From the NCBI RefSeq assembly GCF_000219805.1, contig NC_015759.1:1-64000 (forward strand): DNA of 64,000 bases. The letters run 5' to 3'. This document shows, in pieces, positions 8,455-16,964 of the stretch. Below the pieces are notes generated by a model. The model searched no databases, was not told the DNA's origin, and saw only the letters and a program-made list of their open reading frames with translations. The DNA comes from Weissella koreensis KACC 15510 (GTDB lineage Bacteria > Bacillota > Bacilli > Lactobacillales > Lactobacillaceae). Within the stretch, counting starts at the first letter, position 1. Each line of letters begins with the position of its first letter. Made by a program: the position numbers and the translations under genes.

Positions 8455-8496
8455 ATTGTATGCTGCTTTATTGAAAAATAAATTGATAGGTATCAA
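8455..8496 (-). promoter_or_regulatory. Fnr/Flp box and promoter of the metal ATPase operon
   Basis: TTGATAGGTATCAA at 8483-8496 is a perfect TTGAT-N4-ATCAA Fnr-type palindrome. On the minus strand, TACAAT at 8460-8455 is a good -10, while no good -35 is present. With transcription starting near 8448, the box is centred at about -41.5, the class II activator position. Confidence 0.75.
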
Positions 8497-8618
8497 GTTT
8501 ACCTCTCCATCTAATAAAAAGAATATATCCATACTTAGAAAAGCTAGTAAAAAAGTACATTTAGTTACTTCCTTCCTACTAGCCTTATTTAATACTTAAT
8601 AAAAATATTTTTCAAAAT

Positions 8619-8660
8619 ATTTAACTTACATATTGTAAGTTAAATCGAACGTATTATAAT
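8619..8660 (+). promoter_or_regulatory. Promoter with 27-bp palindromic operator
   Basis: ATTTAACTTACA (8619-8630) and its exact reverse complement (8634-8645) are separated by 3 nt. The right arm overlaps the -35 (TTGTAA at 8633-8638, 16 nt from TATAAT at 8655-8660), so the bound protein should repress. The motif type (TTACA/TGTAA) is typical of HxlR/MarR-like electrophile regulators; none is encoded nearby. Confidence 0.7.
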
Positions 8661-8694
8661 ATAATTATCATATTGATATCAAAGGAGATTAACA

Positions 8695-9678
8695 ATGAGA
8701 ACACATCATATATCTCTGTTAACAGAGAATGTTGACAGAAACTTTCATTTTTATACTGAAATTTTAGGTTTAAGATTTATTAAGAACTCTGTTAATCAAG
8801 CAAAGCCTCTAAGAAGGCATATATATTATGGCGACTTTCTAGGTACTCCTGGAACGGTAGTTACTTTCTTCCCCATTGATCATTTTCATGAACGATTTGA
8901 TGGTTTAAACTTCTTTAGTGGTATTCACTTTTCTGTTCCCACGGAATCAATCGATTTTTGGAAAATGCGTCTTGCTAATTTTGACATTAAATCAAATTTG
9001 GATGACAAAGGAAGATTACATTTTGTCGATTATGATAATATTCCGATAAGACTACAAGAAACCAATAAAGTGAATTTCGACTGGCATATTAATCGTATGA
9101 GCGATGTGGATGCTGATTTCCAAATAACTGGTGTTGTCGGTGCTGAAATGCACGTTCCTGATATCGATAAAACCATTAAATTCTTTGATGAATTACTTGA
9201 AATTAAGACATATGACAATATCATTAAACTTGATGATGGCGAAGCTCTTGAACTAATTCCGACTGATAAAAACACTGAAAAGTCGAAATTTGGTTGGGGT
9301 TCTACTGATCACTATGCTCTAGGCGTCGAAAGTGAATCTGATTTAAAGTATTTTTGGAATAAAGCAAAAAAGTTAGGATATACTCAAGAATTATTTGTTG
9401 ACCGTGGCTACTTCAAATCAGCTTATTTTATTGAGCCCAATGGAAATCGAGTTGAACTAGCTACAAATAATCCTGGATTCACTCTTGATGAGTCAATTCT
9501 AGAACTAGGTACTACTTTTGCCCTGCCTCCAAAATTTGAAAGCCAACGAGAATTATTATTAGAACATTACGCAAAGAAAAATGTTTCTTTTAACCAAGTA
9601 AAGCCTTATATAAGTAACGAAAACATGGATGAATTTAAAACAAATTTTAGCAAAATAGATGGTAAATTTAATAGATAA
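8695..9678 (+). CDS. Ring-cleaving dioxygenase-like VOC protein
   Basis: 327 aa with two vicinal-oxygen-chelate (glyoxalase) modules: residues 1-115 (begins THHISLLTENVDRNFHFYTEILGLRF) and about 145-265 (HVPDIDKTIKFFDELLEI, then YFIEPNGNRVELATN). Family knowledge: MhqA/MhqO-type proteins of Bacillus detoxify hydroquinones and use His/His/Glu metal ligands; His5, His206 region (STDHYALGV) and Glu258 region fit. RBS AAAGGAG 8 nt upstream. A palindromic operator covers the promoter. The reaction on a specific substrate cannot be read from sequence. Confidence 0.75.
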   Translation: MRTHHISLLTENVDRNFHFYTEILGLRFIKNSVNQAKPLRRHIYYGDFLGTPGTVVTFFPIDHFHERFDGLNFFSGIHFSVPTESIDFWKMRLANFDIKSNLDDKGRLHFVDYDNIPIRLQETNKVNFDWHINRMSDVDADFQITGVVGAEMHVPDIDKTIKFFDELLEIKTYDNIIKLDDGEALELIPTDKNTEKSKFGWGSTDHYALGVESESDLKYFWNKAKKLGYTQELFVDRGYFKSAYFIEPNGNRVELATNNPGFTLDESILELGTTFALPPKFESQRELLLEHYAKKNVSFNQVKPYISNENMDEFKTNFSKIDGKFNR

Positions 9679-9704
9679 GATTTTTATACAGAGGATTATA
9701 AATT

Positions 9705-10040
9705 ATGGTAAAAGATACTTTAGTTTTAAAAGTTATGCAAGACGACAATGACTTGAGTTTGGAAGATATCCGAGGTCCTTGGAAAATTAATATTGATGAT
9801 TTATTGTCTGTGAAATATATTGTGATTCTTCATAATGATAAAGTTATTAGAGAATACGATTTAGGTTCTAAATTCACTTTTGATATGATCTCTAAAGAAG
9901 TCTCAAATCTACAAATAAATGAATTTTCTGGCCAAGTATGCTTGAATTCTCATATGATTGATTATAGTCCTGAAACAATTGTGAGTTTTGAATCTCATGA
10001 ATTTCTTAGAAGCTTAGTCATTAAAGACTTAAAAAACTGA
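9705..10040 (+). CDS. Small unknown protein downstream of VOC gene
   Basis: 111 aa, cytosolic, no signal or TM segment. A mixed alpha/beta pattern; the central strand motif SVKYIVILHNDKVIREYDLG suggests a small DNA/nucleotide-type fold, but I recognise no family. It follows the VOC dioxygenase gene by 26 nt with its own RBS (GAGG) and precedes the shared terminator, so the two genes form an operon. A role in the same electrophile response is inferred only from this linkage. Confidence 0.6.
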   Translation: MVKDTLVLKVMQDDNDLSLEDIRGPWKINIDDLLSVKYIVILHNDKVIREYDLGSKFTFDMISKEVSNLQINEFSGQVCLNSHMIDYSPETIVSFESHEFLRSLVIKDLKN

Positions 10041-10061
10041 AAAATAACCCTAAAATAAAAT

Positions 10062-10098
10062 AAAAAAGGAATGGATTATATTTTCCATTCCTTTTTTT
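10062..10098 (+). terminator. Intrinsic terminator of VOC operon
   Basis: A 14-bp stem AAAAAAGGAATGGA/TCCATTCCTTTTTT with a T-run, about 20 nt after the stop. Confidence 0.9.
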
Positions 10099-10282
10099 AT
10101 TTTATGCCCATTTTTATGTCTTTATAGTATTGTTGCTATATATACGTAGCATGATTTAATTAGTTTTGTATTCTTCTATATTCCATTAATTGATGGGATA
10201 AATCCATGTTCTATATATGCCTTGCATGATTCATATCAACGTGGCCTTCATCTTTTAATACTACTCCTGATGTCTCGATTGA

Positions 10283-11140
10283 TTAAATTAAAAAAGATTC
10301 TAGTATCAAATTAATTTGTGAATCATCAGAGTGTGATTCTGAATTTGAACCTGAGGCTGAAGCCGAATCACTCTTCGAGCTATTATCTGATTCTGATTTC
10401 TCTGAATTAGAATTACTCTCTGAGTTTGAGCCTGATGCACTCTTTGATGTACTTGCTGAATCTGACTCATTTGAATCTGATGTTGAGGCACTCTTTGATG
10501 TACTCTTTGATGCATCATCTGAGTCCGACGCTGAATTTGATTCATTTGAATTTGATTCTGATACACTTACTGAGATACTATCAGATTCACTTGTTGAATT
10601 AGATACTGACTTTGATGCATCTGGATCTTCTGGCTTATTCAACGAAGTTGAACTACTGTCCGATGTTGATGCTGAAGCACTATCTGATCCTTCTGAATTT
10701 GATGTTGAACCCGAAGTTGATGTTGATTCTGAATCACTATTTGAGGCTGAAGTACTATCTGATCCATTCGAATTAGATGCTGACTTTGAGCTTGATGTTG
10801 ATTCTGAATTACTATCTGACGCTGAAGTACTATCTGATCCTTCTGATTCACTCTTTGACTTTGAGCTTGACGTTGATATTGAATCACTCTTTGAGGCACT
10901 TGCTGAATCTGATTCATTTGAATCTGATGTTGAGGCACTCTTTGATGTACTCTTTGAGGCATCATCTGAGGCTGACACTGAATTTGATTCATTTGAATTT
11001 GATTCTGATGCACTTACTGAGATACTATCAGATTCACTTGCTGAATTAGATACTGACTTTGATGCATCTGGATCTTCTGGCTTATTCAACGAAGTTGAAC
11101 TACTGTCCGATGTTGATGCTGAAGCACTACCTGATCAAAA
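10283..11140 (-). pseudogene. Decayed fragment of a serine-rich repeat adhesin
   Basis: The frame encodes almost only Ser/Asp/Glu/Ala/Asn repeats (SASESDSIS, SNSESNSNSEKSES) interrupted twice by NKPEDPDASKS. It has no signal peptide: upstream the frame runs into a stop at about 11138-11140 without an ATG. It has no LPxTG or membrane anchor: it ends in an unrelated QINLILESFLI tail. So both ends of the ancestral adhesin are missing. The repeat type differs from that of the intact SRR protein at 34039-37173 (SDSTSDSxSD), so it is not a simple local copy. Not expected to be exported. Confidence 0.75.
10424..11140 (-). repeat. 447-bp tandem unit in the SRR fragment
   Basis: The block containing NKPEDPDASKS and the following Ser-rich sequence occurs twice, exactly 447 bp (149 codons) apart: for example CTGGATCTTC at 10621 and again at 11068. 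The copies differ by scattered substitutions. Confidence 0.7.
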
Positions 11141-11480
11141 ACCAACATGTAAAATTTCATTAAATTGCTTTAATACATTAAAAATCCCACGCAAATAGTT
11201 ATTTTAAATGAAAAAGACCGAAACAATAATGTTTCAATCTTTTTTCGTTTTAATTTAAACAAATGATGAAACCCGTAGTATTTACCAAAGCCTCTGATCA
11301 TAAGGGATTTACAGATACCAAATTTAAAAATTACCCGAAAATTAGTTGAAACTAAAACAGTCACGTCAAACTATTACATATTAATTTCTGCTAATTTTGA
11401 AGTAATAGGTATGAAAAATAATCAAAAAAAGTTTATTTATACCCAGAATCTATTTGTTAAATATGTAAACGTACATTTAT
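11141..11480. other. Gene-free stretch, possible mobile-element debris
   Basis: No intact gene. A terminator-like hairpin sits at about 11211-11243 (GAAACA/TGTTTC with flanking A and T runs). The minus strand of 11218-11330 gives a short frame with GFGKYYGFHHLFKLKRK, vaguely like the C-terminal end of an ISL3-type transposase. This is too weak to call. Confidence 0.3.
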
Positions 11481-12001
11481 TTATATAATCGAAATTAAAA
11501 AACATACTATACTAAGTAATATAAAAACAACCGATAAATGATTTACATAAGTTTTATAATTATTCAAGTCTATCATGGAAAAGTATGAAAATTCCAGATT
11601 ATTATCTAAATGTTTGTTAATATAAGACCTTCTTATGTCATTTTTTGTTAATCGATTTTTTTTAACGTTAACATATCAAAAGTTAATAATAAAAAGGCAA
11701 TTCCTAATAGAAAATTTGATATTGCAAGATTAATACACGACATAAGAAACGTAATGCCAACAAATAAAAATCCCATACCCATATATAAAAACCACTTATT
11801 TAATATAATATACCAATGACTAATTTTTGATTTAAAATAATTATTTTGTCGGTCTAATAATTCTTTTGACAGTCCTTTTATATGTATTTTTTCATCTCCA
11901 AAAATTCTAGCAAATTGTCTTTCTCTGAGGAAAATAATAAACATCGTTATTATCAATATAAACTGTAGAAACAATAATAAAATAAGCACAGTATTCACCA
12001 A
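11481..12001 (-). pseudogene. Frameshifted paralogue of the 21461 membrane protein
   Basis: The open part (12001-11648, 117 codons) matches the first two-thirds of the 172-aa protein at 21461-21979, including the identical start MVNTVLILLLFLQFIL. The match continues in another frame down to 11481 (YINKHLDNNLEFSYF, NNYKTYVNHLS). The frames switch at an A8 run near 11655; one extra A would restore a full-length protein. Predicted four membrane segments. Adjacent to the lysis/effector cassette but on the opposite strand. It is a recent single-base loss or a phase-variable state. Confidence 0.8.
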
Positions 12002-12851
12002 CTAATCTAAATATTTAACTTAATTATATTATAAGGTGCTAAATTTTAATACAATGTATTAGGCAACAGCAATAATGTACGACAAAATACCACTACTGCA
12101 CCTCTGTCTTTACTTAAAACCACTAATATCTTTATATAATCTTGTTTAACCTGTAAATACCTGTGCCTTTTATAATTTCCGAACAAAGCGTGGTATTCAT
12201 ATGATAATTCAAGTTCTGCTTTATTAACCAACTATATAAAAAGCTGTCATTGGCGTTAATCCAGTAGCAGCTTTTTATTTTATATAGCTCCTGCCACTAG
12301 AACTTACGGCCGAACGGTTATGAGCCGTTTGATCTAACTGGCTGATCTAAAGGTATGTCGCAGTTTATTATGGATTAATAATAGCTTAATTTTAATAATA
12401 ACAATTTTATAAAAATATCACTATATGGAAAACTAAAATGAAATACTATATTAGTCAAAAAATTGGAGTAAGAATTAGGAATGTACGGTAAGTTATATTT
12501 CCAACACCCCAGATTCAACTAAAACTAAACGGCCCGAATTTCAGCCCTTAAACTCTTATTGTATGTATTTTCCATTTTCATAGATCTTAATAAATATGCG
12601 ATTACTTTACATCTGACTGTTTTAGTTATTTATTAGATTATTTTATCCATAATTTTTTTGGTATAAAATTTCTTCAACATTAATATCATTCTATCAGTGG
12701 GTTCAGTGGGTTTGTTTATTTCCTTATATCTAATAAATTTATTTAAACATATTTAATTATTAAATGGTATATAAATTATATCTTCACGTAAATCACCGCT
12801 CTCAACTCTCATACACAAATTCATAAGTATTTACTCCATATAAAAATAACA
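12002..12851. other. Gene-free region upstream of cassette copy 1
   Basis: About 850 bp without a convincing gene. It holds a hairpin at about 12240-12282 (AAAAAGCTG with CAGCTTTTT) and, at about 12290-12360, an unusually GC-richer patch (GGCCGAACGGTTATGAGCC; TGATCTAAC and TGATCTAAA) that looks like a conserved non-coding or relic sequence. A 61-codon minus frame at 12046-12231 has no recognisable family. Confidence 0.35.
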
Positions 12852-12876
12852 GAAAGCACATTAATGTGCTTTTTTA
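12852..12876 (+). terminator. Intrinsic terminator upstream of cassette copy 1
   Basis: AAAGCACAT/ATGTGCTTT stem followed by T6. A similar hairpin lies at the same place before cassette copy 2 (17588-17613), so it belongs to the duplicated unit. Confidence 0.7.
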
Positions 12877-13031
12877 ATTAAATAAATTTATTTCATATTT
12901 ATTTTAACCACACTAATTTAGTCATTACATCATACCAATAAATATTTTTGTCACAAAATGATATTACTAGCAACAATTACTTATATACGAATATTAATGA
13001 CTTATTAAATATATATATGGAGATTGGTGCT

Positions 13032-13418
13032 ATGTGGACAAATGTTGAAAATATTTTAATGCAGAATGAATATCAATTAAATGATTTAACTTATGACGAA
13101 ATATTCACAAAGATTGATAAAAATATAAAGATAAAAGCTAAAAATGCTTCTTATCGTGCTAATAACGTTGGTGTTCATATTTCATACGAAGATTTTTACA
13201 GTTACTTTCTTGAAGCCATTTGGAATGGATTAAATGCGTTCATATCAGATCGAAATCTCATTTTGAGCCACGTTATGACACACAGGTTGAAAATCGCAGA
13301 ATTAACTGTATGGCGTAGAAACCAACATACAGGATCTAATAAAGATAAGAATCGCATAACATATATATCTACACGCAATTTATCTCTTGATTCTATGGAG
13401 TTAGATATCAAATATTAA
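13032..13418 (+). CDS. Sigma-70-like protein, region 2 part
   Basis: 128 aa from ATG 13032, chosen because GGAG lies 9 nt upstream; the frame can extend to a TTG at 12948 without an RBS. Residues 60-110 resemble sigma region 2 (DFYSYFLEAIWNGLNAF, then HRLKIAELTVWRRNQ), like the D-x-x-Q-E-x-x-x-x-LW-A pattern of phage and ECF-type sigma factors. The stop codon TAA is directly followed by the ATG of the next ORF, which supplies a region-4-like domain. In copy 2 the stop is a GAA codon, joining both parts. It is probably the transcriptional driver of the downstream holin-lysozyme-effector genes. Likeness only; no alignment could be run. Confidence 0.55.
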   Translation: MWTNVENILMQNEYQLNDLTYDEIFTKIDKNIKIKAKNASYRANNVGVHISYEDFYSYFLEAIWNGLNAFISDRNLILSHVMTHRLKIAELTVWRRNQHTGSNKDKNRITYISTRNLSLDSMELDIKY

Positions 13419-13634
13419 ATGGATCTATATAATTTTTCAAATTTAAAAATATTAATAGAAGAATTTTCAGAAAAATATCCGGAAGACGGTCTAATAATTA
13501 AAATGCTTTATCACGGATATTCACCAAAATTAATTTCCAAAAATCTCTTCAAATGTTCTCATTACTCAGACAAATATAGAAAAAGAATTAATAGAACTAG
13601 ACATAACTTTGAGACATTTTATGTATCAAAATGA
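13419..13634 (+). CDS. Sigma-70-like protein, region 4 part
   Basis: 71 aa. YPEDGLIIKMLYHGYSPKLI followed by SDKYRKRINRTRHNF fits the helix-turn-helix of sigma region 4 (L-x-x-x-Y-x-x-G-x-S-x-x-x-I, then an R/K-rich recognition helix). It starts at TAAATG, sharing no RBS of its own, so it depends on translation of the preceding ORF. In the second copy (18152-18391) this part is nearly identical and is fused in frame to the end of the first part. Either copy 1 carries a nonsense mutation that splits one sigma factor, or it works as a two-subunit sigma factor, as known for SigO-RsoA in Bacillus. Confidence 0.55.
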   Translation: MDLYNFSNLKILIEEFSEKYPEDGLIIKMLYHGYSPKLISKNLFKCSHYSDKYRKRINRTRHNFETFYVSK

Positions 13635-13664
13635 TTTTGTTTCTATTTTTGAAAGGTGTCTATT

Positions 13665-14027
13665 ATGAATACACTTATCCCATTATTTTTAACCGGTCAG
13701 TCCAAAGAACTACTTTATCTATTCATGTATTTATTACCAATTAGGTTAATCGTCACACTCATTGAACGTAGCCCACCCTACCGTTCTGTTTTAATTAAAT
13801 TTTTTAAATCAGAAGTATATAATTTATGTTTAATTCTAACGTGTGGAATACTGGATCAAGCAGTAATTATTTACGACATTAACATAGCATTTAATTTTGC
13901 AGCGTTAACAACACTTTTAATTATCGTTGATGAAATATCTTCGATACTTGCTGATTCAAAAACAACAGTAAGCAGTAAATTAATCCAAAAATCAATTGAT
14001 TTACTGAAACAATCACTAACAAAGTAA
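13665..14027 (+). CDS. Holin-like membrane protein
   Basis: 120 aa, start at ATG 13665 with GAAAGG 8 nt upstream (an upstream GTG in frame overlaps the RBS). Two or three predicted membrane segments (LLYLFMYLLPIRLIVTLI; YNLCLILTCGILDQAVIIY; FAALTTLLIIVDEISSIL) and a charged C-terminus with KSIDLLKQSLTK fit the small toxin-secretion/phage-lysis holin type. It ends 10 nt before a GH25 lysozyme gene, the usual holin-endolysin order. Expected role: hole formation allowing signal-less lysozyme to reach the wall. Confidence 0.7.
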   Translation: MNTLIPLFLTGQSKELLYLFMYLLPIRLIVTLIERSPPYRSVLIKFFKSEVYNLCLILTCGILDQAVIIYDINIAFNFAALTTLLIIVDEISSILADSKTTVSSKLIQKSIDLLKQSLTK

Positions 14028-14037
14028 GGAGTTAATT

Positions 14038-14790
14038 ATGTTAAAAATAGTTGATATTTCAAGTCATCAATCACCCAACTTCCAAAATGTAGGTGAAGAT
14101 GGCGCTATTATTAAAGCTACAGAAGGAATAGATTATGTTTCACCTGCCTGTAACCCACAATTCACGGCATATAATGACTTGAATAAGCTCCTTGGTCTCT
14201 ACCATTATGCTCAAGGCCTTGATCCCATAGAAGAAGCTGATTGGTTTTTGAATAATATCAAAAACTATTTATATAAAGCTGTTTTAGTCTTAGATTGGGA
14301 AAGCGGAAGTAATCAAGCTTGGGGTGATTCAAACTGGCCAGAGAAATTTGTTACACATATTCACGATAGAACGGGAATTTGGCCACTAATTTATATTCAA
14401 GCTTCCGCAATTGAACAAGTTAAAAATTTATCAGAAAAATGTGGGCTTTGGATAGCTGGTTATCCAGATTTGAGGGACTCCTGGTTAACACCATCGTTCA
14501 TCTACTCTACTGATCCGTGGCCATATTTTACAGGTTGGCAATACTCTACTTCTAATGGTCTATTAGATCGATCTATTTTCAATTTATCAGATAACAATTG
14601 GCATAGTCTAGCTAATCCTAAAAATGATAATTCAATAAATGAAGATAATAACGTTTATATCGTACAAAATGGAGACACATTAATTAACATCGCGGAAAAA
14701 TTAAGCATTCCTGATTGGCACATATTAATTGAACTAAATAATATCGACAATCCAGACATGATTACAGTTGGGCAAACACTCAAGTATTAA
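14038..14790 (+). CDS. GH25 lysozyme (endolysin) with LysM
   Basis: 250 aa. Residues 1-190 are a GH25 muramidase: start MLKIVDISSHQ, LDWESG near residue 86 (catalytic Asp/Glu), GYPDL and WQYST late in the domain. Residues 205-250 form one LysM peptidoglycan-binding motif (YIVQNGDTLINIAEKL to VGQTLKY). No signal peptide, so release needs the holin encoded upstream. RBS AAGGAG. Copy 2 retains only its first about 22 codons fused to the LysM end. Phage-endolysin character is clear; whether it lyses host, kin or rivals is not. Confidence 0.9.
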   Translation: MLKIVDISSHQSPNFQNVGEDGAIIKATEGIDYVSPACNPQFTAYNDLNKLLGLYHYAQGLDPIEEADWFLNNIKNYLYKAVLVLDWESGSNQAWGDSNWPEKFVTHIHDRTGIWPLIYIQASAIEQVKNLSEKCGLWIAGYPDLRDSWLTPSFIYSTDPWPYFTGWQYSTSNGLLDRSIFNLSDNNWHSLANPKNDNSINEDNNVYIVQNGDTLINIAEKLSIPDWHILIELNNIDNPDMITVGQTLKY

Positions 14791-14811
14791 CAATAAGAAT
14801 GGAGGCCAATT

Positions 14812-16926
14812 ATGGCAGACGAAATGGTTTTAGAAACACAAAAATGGTTAAACAAAACTTATGGCAATGTCTCTGGGTTTGGATCAGTTCCTGAGAATGG
14901 TAAAACCGGTTGGGATACAATTTATGGACTTATTAGAGCAACTCAGGTTGAGTTAGGTATTACTGGACTGGTTAACAATTGGGGGCCAACAAGTGCCGCA
15001 TATTGGGACACCCAATTCAAAGATAAGATGAAAGTTGGTTATAAAGGTAACGTCGTCAAAATTTTACAAGGTGCTTTCTGGTGTAAAGGGATCAACCCTC
15101 AAGATTTCACTGGTAATTTTTCAACGCGAACTCAAGAAGCAATTTATTCAATGAAAAGTGATGCTGGAATTGCAGACACATCATACGTTGTTGATTCAGC
15201 ATTTATGGGCGCCCTACTTACAATGAATCAATATGTATTAGTTGCAGGTGGAGATAAAGTCATTCGTAAAATGCAACAAGAATTAAATCATGATTATCAA
15301 TCGTATACTGGAATTTTACCTACAGATGGAATTTATCAACGAGATACCAATACTGCCTTAATCTATGCATTACAAGCAAGTGAAGGTATGGGAACTGATC
15401 AAGCTAATGGATTTTATGGTCCTGGAACAATCGCTAATACACCCTCGATTAGTCAAGGAGCTACTGGTGCATTTGTAAAGATCATCCAATGGGGGCTTTA
15501 CGTTAACGGTTTCAATAGCTCCGCCTCATTTAGTGGAGTATTTGATAATAACGTTTCCTCTGAAATTATTGCCTTTCGAAAATTCATGGTATTACCTAAT
15601 ACTAATTCATCTACAGCTGATTTAACTGTATTTAAGGGGTTATTAACAAGTAACGGAGACACCGATCGCTCCGCTTTAGCTTTTGATACAGCAACACAAC
15701 TATCATCAAGTCAAATTGATAGTCTTTGGAATTTGGGATATCGATATGCTGGACGATATCTCACTGGTTCCGTAGGTACCGGTGAGAATGAACGAGATAA
15801 AAATTTAACAAATACTGAAATTTCTCATCTACAAAAGAAAGGATTTTCAATTTTCCCTATTTATGAAGATGGCGGATACACTGTAAAATATTTCAATGAC
15901 GCACAAGGTATTGAGGATGCCGTTCTAGCTGCAAGAGCAGCAAAGCAACTAGGATTACCTCAAGGAACCACTATCTACTTCGCTGCTGATGTTGACTTAT
16001 TAGATACTGAAATTGTTTCTAATTTAATTCCCTATATCCGAAATGCAAAAAGCTACCTTGCTAGCTTTGGTTACACTGCAGGATTGTATGGCACTAGAAA
16101 TGCATGTTTACAAGCAGCTCAAGCCACTGGAATGAAGGACTTCTTCTTATGTGACATGTCTTCGGGCTGGAGTGGAAACTTAGGTTTCAAAATGCCTGAA
16201 AGTTGGACATTCGATCAATTCTTTGAGGAGACTGAAACAGGAGTAGGTGTTGATAAAGTTGCATATTCAGGTCGAGATGCTGGTTTCAATTCTATTGATA
16301 AGAATCAAATTGCAGTAAATGAAGCCATTAAGAAACTTGTACCTTGGTTTTCATTAAGTCTTGAGGGTAAACATACTATTTATGATATTGGTTGGATGAA
16401 ATTAGTAACTAAAGCCACCAATTCAGCTGGTTTTGGAGGTGATTATGATTCAACGGCAGTTGTAGATATTAAAAATGGTAAGATTAGTAACGCGGATTTA
16501 AGTTCTGCTTTTAAAAAATTTGGGTTAAATAATGATACAGGTCTCGATATAGCTGTCACTAGTATTGAAAAAGCTGCTTTAACTAAAACAGTTAAAAGTG
16601 GATCTCTAGAAATGAAATATAAAGTTTCCAATGGTGACTACACCATTGAATTAGATTATCAAGTAAATGAAATTGAAGAAGGTTATCTTGATGACACATT
16701 AACTATTGGTCTGGAAATTACATTACACTGGTCAAATTTTCTAGATGCTTTAGGAGCACTTAAGGAGGCAGCTGAAGCAATAGCAAGTGTTGTTGTATTA
16801 GTATCACTTGCAGTAATTGCAGTGGCTGCATTTCCACTAGATGCTGTAATTACCCCCGCTGCTGGTATACTAGAAGCAATAACTCTTTCGATAAGACTAA
16901 TTGTTCAAACCGCGTTTAATAAATAA
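14812..16926 (+). CDS. Modular wall protein: PG-binding, DUF1906, hydrophobic tail
   Basis: 704 aa without signal peptide. Residues 1-135 and 140-285 look like two peptidoglycan-binding-type helical regions (GYKGNVVKILQGAFWCKGI; GATGAFVKIIQWGLYVNGF). Residues 287-500 are a DUF1906 glycoside-hydrolase-like TIM barrel (AFDTATQLSSSQIDSLWNLG, IYFAADVD, GLYGTRNAC). Residues 510-704 are an unrecognised module ending in a long hydrophobic stretch (655-690), homologous in pattern to the end of the 801-aa protein (IKNGK, DDTLTI/TESLTI). It follows the lysozyme gene by 21 nt with RBS GGAGG. Domain order suggests a wall-targeting effector with a membrane-active end; killing activity is not shown. Confidence 0.7.
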   Translation: MADEMVLETQKWLNKTYGNVSGFGSVPENGKTGWDTIYGLIRATQVELGITGLVNNWGPTSAAYWDTQFKDKMKVGYKGNVVKILQGAFWCKGINPQDFTGNFSTRTQEAIYSMKSDAGIADTSYVVDSAFMGALLTMNQYVLVAGGDKVIRKMQQELNHDYQSYTGILPTDGIYQRDTNTALIYALQASEGMGTDQANGFYGPGTIANTPSISQGATGAFVKIIQWGLYVNGFNSSASFSGVFDNNVSSEIIAFRKFMVLPNTNSSTADLTVFKGLLTSNGDTDRSALAFDTATQLSSSQIDSLWNLGYRYAGRYLTGSVGTGENERDKNLTNTEISHLQKKGFSIFPIYEDGGYTVKYFNDAQGIEDAVLAARAAKQLGLPQGTTIYFAADVDLLDTEIVSNLIPYIRNAKSYLASFGYTAGLYGTRNACLQAAQATGMKDFFLCDMSSGWSGNLGFKMPESWTFDQFFEETETGVGVDKVAYSGRDAGFNSIDKNQIAVNEAIKKLVPWFSLSLEGKHTIYDIGWMKLVTKATNSAGFGGDYDSTAVVDIKNGKISNADLSSAFKKFGLNNDTGLDIAVTSIEKAALTKTVKSGSLEMKYKVSNGDYTIELDYQVNEIEEGYLDDTLTIGLEITLHWSNFLDALGALKEAAEAIASVVVLVSLAVIAVAAFPLDAVITPAAGILEAITLSIRLIVQTAFNK

Positions 16927-16928
16927 AT

Positions 16929-16964
16929 AAAAAAAGAGACTAATTCTAGTTTAGTCTCTTTTTT
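16929..16964. terminator. Bidirectional terminator
   Basis: AAAAAGAGACTAA (16931-16943) pairs with TTAGTCTCTTTTT (16951-16963). It serves the 704-aa gene on plus and touches the stop of the convergent 161-aa gene on minus. Confidence 0.85.

Noticed and set aside
8673-8682. TTGATATCAA palindrome before the VOC gene
   Set aside because: The half-sites lack the 4-nt spacer required for an Fnr box and overlap the region just before the RBS.
10283-11089. Intact secreted serine-rich protein
   Set aside because: It would start at an internal TTG, with no signal peptide or anchor; the frame is open upstream to a stop, so it is a truncated fragment.
11170-11364. Possible ISL3-type transposase end
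   Set aside because: Only a short, vague resemblance; no inverted terminal repeats found.
12046-12231. 61-codon minus-strand frame
   Set aside because: No RBS, no recognisable motif, no paralogue in the window.
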